Below the pieces are notes generated by a model. That model had not been told where the DNA came from. It searched no databases and saw only the letters and a list, made by a program, of their open reading frames with translations. A stretch of DNA of 64,000 bases from Ophiobolus disseminans. Taxonomy: Eukaryota > Ascomycota > Dothideomycetes > Pleosporales > Phaeosphaeriaceae. The stretch is from assembly GCA_010093685.1 (NCBI GenBank), contig MU006232.1:1017427-1081426 (forward strand), read 5' to 3'. Shown piece by piece: positions 1 through 10,435 of this stretch. Positions within the stretch are counted from its first letter, which is position 1. Each line of letters begins with the position of its first letter. The position numbers were made by a program, and so were the translations under genes.

Positions 1-1068
1 GTCGCCGGATAGCTCGGACAAGTTGCGCTGATGGGTTGGGATTGGTTTGTGGGAGAACGGTGCGGGCGAGTGAGGCTCAATCGAAAGTTCTTGCGGCTGA
101 AGAGCGTATTGGTGCTGTTGTGGGTGGTTGTAGCCTTGGTACTGGCCGGTATGTGGAGGGTAGTAATTATTTGGGTCGGGTGATGTATAGCCTGGCGGTG
201 CTGTCGGATAGTCAGTATGCTTGTTGTAGATTGGTCAATACTAGCACTTACGACCAGGTGATGGTAGTGGTTTGTTTTTACTCGCCATCATTGGAGGTAT
301 ATCAGAATGTGGGCGGACGACAGACTCTTCGTGTCCTTCTCGAGACTTCTTTGCGTGACAGAAGTAGTATATTAGCAGCCCGACAGCTGCAGCCAGCGCA
401 AAAGCTCCTCCAGCCGCTCCTCCTGCAATAGCTGCTACGGGAGGCCCATTTTTAGGTGCAGAAGTAGCCACAGCAACATCTCTTGTTGCTGTCGCTGTCG
501 CGGTCGCTGTATTTGTTGTTGAGGATACTATTGTCGAAAATGCACTGGTTCTGCTAGTCGAAATCGTGCTCGCACTTGTTGGTCTTGTGCTGCTGGTGGA
601 ACTCGACCCTCCAACTGCTCCGTAAGCAGCTCTGAGGTCATCCCTATTCACGAATGCAGGCTCAAGGAATCCACTTGAGCAAACACTACCACTAGTACAA
701 GGATTCGTCTTACAGCAGCCCATGAATGTGTTACCTGCCGTGCATGTATAGAACTATGAGTTGCGTAAGCCATGTACACAACATGTTGAGGAAACATCAT
801 ACAGAGACTCCGCTGCCGCATGACGCATCGGGAAAATTTCCGTGGTACGATGGATTAAATCCGGCTGGGTATAAATCGCCTTGTGCGCAAGTGATCTGAC
901 ATGGATTTCTTGTGCAGCATCCGGTGAAGAACCTGATGTTCACATGTTAGTTCTAATGTAATGAAGATAGGATACTAGTATAGAAACGTACGTGCCAGTA
1001 CCACAGGCATACCATGTCCCTCCTAGAGGACAAGTTGGCCCGAAGGCCGGGAGCGAAGATAACGACAT
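1..1068 (-). CDS. Cys-rich single-span membrane protein, tandem copy A (3' end off window)
   Basis: Exons on the minus strand are 1068-992, 932-803, 753-252 and 200-<1; introns are 59, 49 and 51 bases. Splicing at 251/201 is supported because reading through hits an in-frame stop at 241-243, while the spliced tail matches the neighbouring paralogue. The protein starts MSLSSLPAFGPTCPLGG and has no signal peptide. Two six-cysteine modules follow, each C-x8-C-x8-CC-x4-C-x3/5-C. Then come a Ser/Thr-rich stretch, one membrane span (Ala/Gly/Leu-rich, before CHAKK) and a Pro/Tyr/Gln-rich tail with a PPGY motif. Positive residues after the span suggest an N-out, C-in topology. I recognise the pattern from hypothetical proteins of filamentous ascomycetes, but no function is known to me; a wall or surface sensor is inference only. 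Confidence 0.8.
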
Positions 1069-1756
1069 TGCGTAAAGGCCGTGAGTGGTTGGTCGATGAG
1101 TGCGGGGTTCGACGTCAGATGTTATGGACGACTGCTCAAAGCTACACAGTTGTTTCAGTGTGACCAAGAAGGAATAAGATGATAAAGCACATTGCAGGTC
1201 GAGTGCGGATGGGCGGCACCACCATCGTGTATGTAGTACGCGCAAACAAAGCAAGCCGACATGCAGCTCTAGACCTTGTCTTCGGAAGTTGCTACTCAAA
1301 ACGAGGACTGACTGCTTGTTAGGCGCATTGTGGGGGCCAGCCACGCGGGTGTTGCCCCTCTACTGTGCTGTGCAGTGTGGACTAATCCCGCGATAGGCCA
1401 TGGGCTGATAACGTCAATGGTGAGTGGTAGTGTTTGACGCATCTGTAGTCATTGATTATCCACCAGGCGTGAAGAGAGTTCGTCTGGATAGGTCGAAATT
1501 GAAAAGTTTGCCGGATGAGGTTAGGTGAGGTGGCGGAGCGATTTGCTGCGGTCTGAGTGGGGGCTATTTCCGGACACGCTCATGTGAGAATGCTCAAACG
1601 TCATCATGGAGGAGTAGCCGTCGGAAAATTGTAAAGATTTGAGCAAGGTTCTCTTCTCTGAAAAAAGCACTAAAAATGTACGCCTGAAGATGCGGGTATA
1701 TACAGATTAACATTACACAACGAGATACACGACGGGTTGTCTGGCCTTCATGGAAG
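1069..1756. other. Intergenic, 688 bases
   Basis: This lies between the start of copy A and the stop of copy B, both leftward, so it should hold the 3' UTR of B and the promoter of A. I see no further gene, repeat or RNA here. Confidence 0.6.
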
Positions 1757-2844
1757 CTATTTCTTCTCCTTTGGTCTCTCTTCTGATGTTGTTCCGGGTT
1801 CTTGGTTCACCCGTTTAGCAAGATCCGATCCGAACTCTGACTGTAGTGGCCGGGGCGACACCTGAGGTGACTCCAATTCGGCTGCCATTCGATCCGTACC
1901 GGCTGGCAACTCTGAAAATCTTTGTGCTCCACTTGATGAGGATTCTGCGGGAAGTTCTGAGTATCTGTGCTGGGCAGGTGACGAGAGTTCCGCCGGTAGC
2001 TCCTGGGGCCCTGCCGCATCGCTCCTGTACTCTTGGTAAGGTGTCTGATATGGATGACCCTTTTCAGGGGACATGGATTGGTAATAATTAGGGTTCGGGG
2101 ATGTGTACGTTGGTGGTGCTTGTTCTGTTAGTAATCTTTTGGTAGAGGGAGTGATCGGCGACTTACGGGATTGACCATACTGGGCTGAATGCCTATCTTC
2201 GGTTCCTTTCATCATAGGGGTCATGGCATTCGCTCCAGATTCGGGACCGGTTTGTTGCTGATTCTGCCTTCTCCTACGGAGGAAGAAGAAGATTAGGACT
2301 CCTATGATGATCGCCGCCACCACACCTCCTCCGACTGCTCCACCTATTACTGCACCGTTGCTTGACTTGCTGTCCGATTTTGGCACAGATGACGGCGCGT
2401 AAGCATTCAATTGCTCAGGTCGCTCCATGAATGCTGGCACGAGGTCGCCTTCTTTGCAGGTCGCGCCTGGTGTGCTTTTACATGCGTCTGACTTGCAGCA
2501 CCTAACAACGGAGCATAGTTAGATGGATGCGAACAGACAAGTAGAACTGAGTGACTCACCCCCAGAATGTCCCAGAAAATCCACAGCTGAAGAAGTTGCT
2601 TGCAGTCCCACACGACGCATCAGGGAATTTTCCATGCATCGTGGCATTGAAACCTCCGGGCTTGATATTCCCTTGTGCGCAGCCAGTTGAACAAGGATCG
2701 GCGGTACAGCAGCCAACGAACTTCGATTGACCAGTTGCTCCGCAAGCATACCTTGAGACGTCAGTATCATGATGTTGAAGTCATGGTTTGATCCACTCAC
2801 CACTGCCCACCGGCGGGGCACATGAAACCGAACTCAGTAGCCAT
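1757..2844 (-). CDS. Cys-rich single-span membrane protein, tandem copy B
   Basis: Exons are 2844-2801, 2751-2560 and 2501-1757, with introns of 49 and 58 bases; they join to 326 residues. The protein begins MATEFGFMCPAGGQWYACG, again with no signal peptide. It carries two six-cysteine modules, C-x8-C-x10-CC-x4-C-x3-C and C-x8-C-x8-CC-x4-C-x7-C. A short linker leads to a Gly/Val/Ile-rich membrane span closed by a run of arginines, then a long disordered tail with PPTY and several repeats around the words SELPAES. The order of parts and the words FPDASCG and PAF match copy A, so the two are tandem duplicates. The arginine cluster predicts a cytoplasmic C-terminus. A role as a receptor or wall-stress sensor is possible but unproven. 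Confidence 0.85.
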
Positions 2845-4276
2845 GGTTGTAACTGCTCAAGCAGAAGTATATGATTGTAATGATGCCTTGAGATAGAGGC
2901 GGTATGCTGTGCAGATGAGCTCGATGGAGAGAAAAAGAGTTAAAAACCTGAATAAGCGAGAGATAGAAATGAAAGTGAACGCGAAACAATCAGACGGTCA
3001 AAGAACATGACATAGCAAACTACTTGAGAGATCAACACAGGCCAGAATCTCCAAGCAATCCGAATGGCGGGCCTGATAAAGGCGTTGCCGCATTTGATGC
3101 AACACGAAGCTGTTTTACGAGCAACAGTGGAGAGCAACGGTGGCGCGTCAGCCAAAGAGGTATAGTGTGCCTTTGTCTTACCGCACTTGAGGATATTTTG
3201 GTGTAATTTTGGACCCTAGTCAGATGCTTAAATGCGCTGTCGTGGGTTTTGCTCCCCTGGACTGCTGCTTGGATGCTAGCGTAGGATTACGCCTGGTGGA
3301 GCACTTTGAGACGCGGCTGAGCTAGGTACATAAGGCGGTCGTAGCAATGAACCTCAGGCCACCCTTAAGAACGCCTTGCAGCTGTTGAGCAAGGAACCGA
3401 GCCGCAAAGGAAATTTTACGCGTCGATGCCCGCAGTCCACGGGGCTGACATTGCACTTGTCTCGACCTAGTGGTTTGCTATAAGGTCGGGGTTCCACCAC
3501 GCGGTGAGAGTATGCGAGTTTCCGCTACAAGGGGCAGCCATGCGGTGGTAGAACACAGTCTCATGGGAGGGTGACGTCGCTCCTGAAGGTTACAAATCTT
3601 TGGCTGTCTCCTTGCACCGCGCTGGTACCAGTTGGTAGTATTGCTCGCGAGAACGGTTCATCTCGCATAAAACAGGGGAGATTGCTGTTGGGATTGTGTG
3701 GAGTAGCTTGCTCAAGGTGTCATGGGCTTGCGAAGGAAGTCAAATGCCTTTCACACATGGTAGTTTGCGTACTGAACGACATATATGGCAGATAAGGTGG
3801 TGTGAGGCTCTTGTGCGGCGCAGAGCACATCTGAGGTGAACACCGATGGCAATGCAGTTGTTGCGTTCGCGGGATGTGGCGGGTCATCTTTTCAAAGAGC
3901 CGATGGAGAACCGCGCCGAGAACCGCGCTGGTAGTGCCGAAAGCTCTGGGCGCCGTCTGGGCAACGTCGAACCAAGTCTGAGAACCTGCAATAACATACA
4001 ATAACATACATTTAGGAGATCAATGTGGGGTTTTGCGAAGTACATGAGGCCAAACGAGATGTGAAAACAAAAAGAAGTAATGCTACTGGCAGATGAAGTC
4101 ACTGCATGCTAAATATACTCAGCGAGCCTTTCCGCATTCGGCGTCGCGCGTTCACTCTAATGTGTGTGACTTTTGAACGTCGGGAGCGGGTATGCGATAA
4201 ACATCAACAGTCCTATGACTATGTTGGAAGACCGACATTTCCCTGCTGACAGGTTTCCTTGCGTGTTGGAACAACC
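2845..4276. other. Intergenic, 1.4 kb
   Basis: Upstream of copy B and upstream of the broken phosphoesterase gene. The open frames are short and unconvincing. A 10-base unit (caataacata) is repeated twice in tandem near 3990-4010. I see no RNA gene. Confidence 0.5.
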
Positions 4277-5489
4277 ATGATGGCAGTGCCTCCAAGTTTG
4301 ACACGAGACATTTCGCCACCACGCTGTCTTAAGAGAAGGAAAATATCAGGCTTCACATCACTTGAGGAGACACCTGCGCCAAGTACCAATATCGAACCTA
4401 CCTTGGCGGCAATTGAAGCAGGTAAATCGAAGATCGATGACCACCTTGCATATCTCACGAGTCATCTCGCCAAAGCATCTCCCAAGACTTCTCCAGAGGT
4501 GCCACGTCTTCCCATAAATGACTTTGCAGAACTGTATCACAGCAATCATCATCAGCATGGTCATCACTTCGTTGTCCACTAACACAACCGTCCGAAAGCC
4601 CGCGTGCATTATGATTTGCGACTGCAGTTCTCAGAGTCGAGTAGCATATCTTTCGCCGTGCCAAAAGGACTGCCGGGGAATCCCAACTCAAGAAGCGTTG
4701 GACGCATGGCAATCGAGACAAGAGTACACAACTACTAAAACCACTTGATAGAGAGCGCGAGCCACAAGACCGGCTCGCTGCTGATCTGGGACACCGGAAC
4801 GTACGAAGTGCTGCCGAGCAACAAACAAAATAGAAGTAGAAAAGGTATACCAAGCCTTTAGACTACTGACGATGAGAGCGATCACTCCGATGATGTATCA
4901 GGCACATCCACAAGTACTGCACATAACAAGACATCCGAAAATGAGAAACTCGTGACCGCTTTCCAATCTCGTCACATACGCCTTCGCCTCCACGGCACTC
5001 AGCTCCCGAAAGGCTATACCGTCATCTTACGCTTACCATCGAATGAGATAATCAGACGCCCCACCGCGCGGCGGAAAAACCAAGCAAACACAGCCCCTTT
5101 GGCGACAGCTGGACTCAGACATGGACTCAGACGCTGAAGCACAGGCCCGAGCGTGAGATGCAGATCTCGATACCGACACGGATGAAGACGCCCAAACGCG
5201 TGCATCAAACGCTTACCCTGGCTCAACGAACGATATTGGATCTGTACATCAGCGACGTTGGATCATGCAGCTCGATCGGCAGAATAGTGGGTTTGTTTTG
5301 GATCAGTCGGGCGGTGGGAAGGGGAAGTGGGTAAGAGGTGAAGACGGAAAAGGCTTCGAGTCGTTCCTCGTGCGTGGCCGAAATTTCGAGTGAAGCATCG
5401 TTACGGGGCGTCTTGTGAAGGACGTAGAGAGTGACGAGGGTGTGGAGGGGTTTGTGGGAAGGGGAGGCTGGGTTGGGATTGAGCATTGA
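4277..5489 (+). pseudogene. LigD-type 3'-phosphoesterase domain protein, broken
   Basis: One long frame runs from about 4277 to the Arg-rich stretch near 5120 and then continues in another frame to 5489. It is cut by stops at 4580-4582 (TAA), 4736-4738 (TAA), 4859-4861 (TAG), 5154-5156 (TGA) and 5391-5393 (TGA), with a frameshift near 5110-5130. Reading through them gives clear family landmarks: HFVVH, HYDLRLQF, GSLLIWDTGTYEVLP, a later HIRLRLHGTQLPKGY and a C-terminal SIVTGR. This is the fungal protein family with the DNA-ligase-D 3'-phosphoesterase domain, which in bacteria trims 3' ends during end joining. Four of the five stops can be explained by a single C-to-T change (CAA, CAG or CGA to a stop), which is inference. 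No intron arrangement removes them. The intact family is single-copy in my memory, so loss of function here seems real unless it is a consensus error. Confidence 0.85.
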
Positions 5490-5610
5490 GGTTACTGACA
5501 ACGACCATGATGATCACGAGGAGCACAAACGTCAAAACACAGATTCTACGAACTAGATCAAACGCTGAGAAATACACTTCTACCCGACAACGCTCTAACA
5601 ACTCAAACGC

Positions 5611-7442
5611 TCAGATCCCAAACTTTGTACCACTCCTCGTAGTCCCCTTCCTCAGTCCCTGCACGCCTAGACCACTATCCTTTCGCTGCCTCTTTACACG
5701 ACTCACGTACTCGTCCTCGCTAGCGCTCTCCTCCGTGGCTTTTTTACCGCGCTTCTTCTTCGCCTGCGTTCCCGCCTGAGAAGCCTTCGTCACCTTCACC
5801 ACGCGGGGAGGCGTCTGGATCGCCGATGCGGAATACCTTGGACCCTCTAGGTCGTCTTCCAAAGCCGTCGGGTCCACGAAGCCTACTTTCTTGGGCGATA
5901 CCGTCTTCTGTCTCTTGGCGTCGCGCAGCACTTTCTTGACGGACGATTTGGCGGGCGTGTAGGGCTGCGAACCGGCGCTGGGTTTGCGCTTGCCGAGGGT
6001 CTGTGGCAGGGGAGTTTCCGCGTTATGGTTGGTGTCTGCATCGGGGAGCGGTTCCTTGCGTGGGCGGCCGCGGCCACGTTTGGGGATCTGGACGTGTGTT
6101 GCGGTTTTGCTAAGCGCGGGCGTAGGCTTTGAGGTAGGTGTTGCGCGCTCGGCGACTGGCTGAACATCCAGAGACTTTTTGACTTGTGTGGTGATGCGGC
6201 GAACAGCTGGGCCGGTGCGTTCGGGAGATTTTCCTGTGGTGGACTTTGCTAAGGCTGCAGCGCCAGGAGTAATCGAAGACGACGCATAGTTGGGTGTTCG
6301 GGTGGCTAGTGTTTCGTTAGCCTCGGAATGATGTTCGTACACGCAATCCTCTATCAAAGTTGGAGAGGAGCGCTTTGACGGAATCGTACCATTGCTGCTC
6401 GATACTTTAGGTTTTAACGGCGAAGCTGCCAAAGCACGGCGGATTTGGTTCTGAACCACAACTCTATGGTGCTCTGTATGCTAGTTAGTTCTGCACAACG
6501 AAGTTGTTGAAAAAAACACTTACGCTGATTGTCATTCAGCTGGAACTTCCCGAGGGAAATGCGTGGAGCGTAATCCTTGGTGAGGCCCTCAGATTGGTCA
6601 CTCTTGTTGAAGGCGTTCACGGCTTTCTCCAGACTCCACATGTTACTGACTGCAAGTTGGTCCTCGCTGCTCACCAAAGGAAGCTTGAAGCGAGAGCCAG
6701 AATCATACTGAGGTAGCGACATATACGGCTTAAGAAGAGGATGATCGAACGAAATATAGGTGTCGACGACACCGCTGTCTTTCTTCGATTGAGAGAGATC
6801 GTAGTCGATCTTGAGACTCTCCCAGTGGACCATCAACAGGGTTTCTGGAAAGGGCAGAGACGCTGGGAAATCCTTGTGCCAATTCTCGGGTTCGTTCTTT
6901 GGGCCACCATATATAAACTCACGCTCCCGTTGTACATTGTCATCGGATCCTTGGCGTCTCGATGCGAGAGCTCTGGAGGGTGGCCGGCCTGCCGCTGGAG
7001 TTGGCGTCGGTGGCGGCGGCGGCGGCGGCGTATCACCTCGGTACAGTGCGTCGTCAGCAGCAGTGGGAGCATAATACTCTGGCAGATAGTCCTCGCTGTC
7101 CATTTGCATCGATTCTTCTTCGGCAGCATCTTGGTAGTCACGCTGGACATCCAATACCATGGCACGAGCTCGTCGGTAGAGCTTCTGATCGAAATCGTGG
7201 CTTTGCTGGGGTAGTTTTTGAAGAAGGGCCTCATCGATGCGGTTGACGCGGTCAATGAAGGCTGCGGGGGAATCTTCACCACCTTCCTCGTTAAGGTAGT
7301 TTATTGCTTGCGTAAGGCGTTGGTTGTTGAGGTCTTGCTGCGTTGGCTCCTCATCACTTATGGAGTAGATGTCGTCGGAATCCGAGGGTTCAATGATGTC
7401 GAGAGTACGTCTAATCGCCGAGCGGCCGTATTTGAAGGCCAT
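5611..7442 (-). CDS. AT-hook protein of unknown function
   Basis: Exons are 7442-6524 and 6473-5611, split by a 50-base intron with a gtaagt donor; the product is 593 residues. It starts MAFKYGRSAIRRTLDIIEPS and has an acidic N-terminal third, a run of prolines (about residues 140-150) and a conserved-looking middle region rich in Trp, Phe and Tyr (about 180-300). A basic C-terminal half carries one AT-hook core, KRGRGRPRKEP, near residue 440. The AT-hook points to minor-groove binding of AT-rich DNA, so a nuclear role is likely. I do not recognise the family beyond that. The first ATG in the frame is used; it is preceded by an upstream in-frame GTG only. The gene converges on the broken phosphoesterase and diverges from the FAT1-like gene. 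Confidence 0.8.
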
Positions 7443-8264
7443 GTTCACGGTATGTTCGGCGCGGTCACTGGAAAAGCTGTATACAACTGCTGCTCCATGT
7501 CAGTATCTGACAATCAAAACTTGTCGCAAACATACCAGAGATGCGAAGAAAATTCACCCAGGTATCAACGAACCACAGAGTATGGAACGAGAAGAAAGGT
7601 CTTGTTTTGAAAGGAGCTGTTGATGGGGAAGGAAGTTGCAAATTGCTATCTTTGTTGTGATGCTTAACAAAGGCGCTGGAAGCGAATAGCCGTCGTAGGT
7701 TTCCGCAAACGGATATCCCTTTTGGGTGTTTGTCAACCATCTCTTGGCCTTCATCTTCTTTGTACGCGTCGAGAAGAAACAAGTAGTTCAATTACGCGTA
7801 GTCACTGCAAATAATTGGCGTTGTGTTGATGTTGTGTAAGCGCAGCCTGTGCAAGGGGTGGAGAGCAACGCATGCACCTCATAGTGGCTCTGACCGCAAG
7901 GGGTCATGTTGCTGTCTTTCTGATAAATTTGGAGCATATGAGATAAGAACCAAACAAGAGAAGAGCGTCCTGGCCTTGTACTTGGTGCTGGGGAGAGGAT
8001 GAGGGAAGATATTGGCAGCAACTAGTATGGACGCACGCACCAACTTCTATCAACAATGCCTCGGTTCGCAGCTGGCCACTGTTACGTTTTACGGTACTGG
8101 ATGCTACCACGCCCAACATGAAGCTCCTGCCTCCCTCAATTCGTGGTGTTTTAACTCTCTGCATCGATGCGACACCTAAAATCCTCTTGTCGATTGGATC
8201 CGATGTTCTGCTGATCTAGTCCGCTCTGTTCACTGACTCGTGCCAGCGCTGGTCACGACCCACC
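7443..8264. promoter_or_regulatory. Divergent promoter region, AT-hook gene / FAT1-like gene
   Basis: These 822 bases lie between two divergent start codons and should hold both promoters and 5' UTRs. I see no well-formed coding frame in it; short open frames on both strands have no family features. No individual binding site is called. Confidence 0.6.
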
Positions 8265-10329
8265 ATGCCCGGTAAGCTTCACAACACCCCAGCGATGCCC
8301 AACACATGTCACTAACAAGCCTCACCAAGCTCTCCCACTTATTGTCCCCGCTGTAGCCGCCGGAATCGCATATCTAAATGCTCGTCATGGCATCTCCTAC
8401 GATATATCGCTTTTGTCCGCCGGCGGTCGATCAGCGGTCAACGGCGCGCTGAACGAACGCCGTGACAGACTGAATCTATTCTACGAACTCGAATCGCACG
8501 CCACCTCCAATCGATCGAACAACACTTGGATCGTCTTCCAAGGTCAAACATGGACGTATGCGCAAGCATATGACATCGTGTTGAGATACGGCGCATGGCT
8601 GAAAAGCCAGGGTGTAGAGAAAGATGAGATTGTCGCAATCGACTTCGTGAACTCGGATGCGTTCATCTGGTTCTGGTTCGGTTTATGGAGTATTGGCGCG
8701 AAGCCTGCTTTCATCAACTATAACTTGACGGGCAAGTCCCTGGTGCATACGATAGAGACCAGTACAGCACGTTTGGTGATCGTTGACGAGGCGGGTAGAG
8801 ACAAGTTCAGCAAGGAGGTGATGAAGGAGCATGGCTTCACACGCCTCCAAGAACAAAAATACAGCTTTGAGACAGACGCCGGCGCATTACGGCAAGCTGT
8901 ACGGAACCAGACAACAGTGCCCCATCCACTCGAGGCAGCGCGAATCGAAACCAAGGTTCAGAGACAATTTCAGATTATACACTTTGATAGAACCCTCGAG
9001 TCCCATATATTCACGTTCCCACCAACGCGCCAGTTAGACAGCATACGAGCGAACCAGACCCGCAGCTCAATGGCAATGCTCATCTATACAAGTGGCACCA
9101 CAGGCCTTCCTAAACCAGCTGTCATGTCCTGGGGCAAAGCTAGCATGGGCTCAAGACTTATGTCCTCCTGGCTTGGTGTGAATGCCGACGACGTCGTCTA
9201 TACCTCGATGCCGCTCTATCACAGTTCCGCCAGCGTCCTGGGCGTGTGCACCGCCCTCAACGCAGGAAGCGCGATCTGCATCTCAGCAAAATTCTCGCAC
9301 AAGACCTTCTGGCTAGAAGTACATGCCTCGAACGCAACTATCATACATTACGTTGGAGAGACATGTCGATATCTTCTCTCCGCTCCCGCTTCCCCTCTAG
9401 ACAAGAAACATAACCTGCGAGCGGCATATGGCAACGGGCTAAGACCCGACGTCTGGGAACCCTTCAAAGAGCGCTTCAACATACCCACCATCTACGAATT
9501 CTACGCCGCCACGGAATCCCCGGGCGGCCTATTCAATCGCTCCTCAAACGCCTTCTCCTCCGGCGCCATCGGCCGCAGCGGCACCCTCGCATCCCTCCTC
9601 TTCTCCTCAGGCCTCGCCCTCGTCCGCCTCGACACAAGCACATCGCCCCCCACACCCATCCGCAATCCCTCCACGCACCTATGCCTCCTCGCCGACCCCA
9701 ACGAACCCGGCGAACTCCTCTTCGCACTCGACCCACATAACATCCCCCGGAAATTCCAGGGCTACTTCAACAACCCCTCTGCCAACGATTCGAAAATCCT
9801 GCGCAACGTGAAGAGGAAGGGAGATGCGTGGTACCGCTCCGGCGACGTGCTGCGCCGCGATACGCAGGGTAGGTGGTGGTGGGTCGATCGTGTGGGCGAT
9901 ACGTTTCGGTGGAAAGCTGAAAATGTGTCTACGGCGGAAGTAGCGCAAGTGCTAGGCAAGCTCGACGCTATACAAGAAGCGTGCGTGTACGGCGTGCAAG
10001 TACCCGGGCACGACGGCCGAGCGGGGTGTGCGGCCGTGGTGTTGAAACAAGGCAAGGACACGTCGATGGACGAAGTGCTGAATGGGCTGGCGCAGCATGT
10101 GGTGAAGGAATTGCCGGGTTTTGCTAGGCCGATTTGGATTAGGGTTACGAGGGAATTGGACACTACGGGGACGATGAAGGTGCAGAAACAGGGGCTGCAG
10201 GAGGAGGGGATTGATTTGGGGGTTGTGGAGGGGAGGGGAGATGTGTTGTTTTGGTTGAGGGAGGGGAAGTACGTGAGGTTTATGAGGAAGGATTGGGAAC
10301 GGGTGCAGGGTGGTGGGGTGAAGTTGTAG
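8265..10329 (+). CDS. FAT1: Very-long-chain acyl-CoA synthetase / fatty acid transporter, FAT1 family
   Basis: Exon 1 is only seven bases (8265-8271, ATG CCC G); a 58-base intron leads to exon 2 at 8330-10329, giving 668 residues. The short first exon is chosen because it supplies the only in-frame ATG before the hydrophobic start LPLIVPAVAAGIAYLNAR, typical of this family. The AMP-binding P-loop, IYTSGTTGLPKPAVMSWG, lies near residue 255. The FATP signature YRSGDVLRRD followed by VDRVGDTFRWKAENVST lies near 505-535. Members activate long and very long fatty acids with ATP and CoA and help import them; they sit in the ER, lipid droplets or peroxisomes. The C-terminus (GGGVKL) ends in a possible weak peroxisomal signal, which I would not rely on. 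The gene converges on RAD2, 106 bases away. Confidence 0.92.
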
Positions 10330-10435
10330 AGTGATCGGAGTGGAATGGGCGTTGTTGTTGTGCTTGAGATACCCAGAAATACTCTTTCAGATTCAATATC
10401 ATTGATAGGGATGTGTGGACACTGACATATACCTG

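Noticed and set aside
36..431. 131-codon open frame on the plus strand at the left edge
   Set aside because: It is antisense to the spliced exons of copy A, whose protein matches the neighbouring paralogue.
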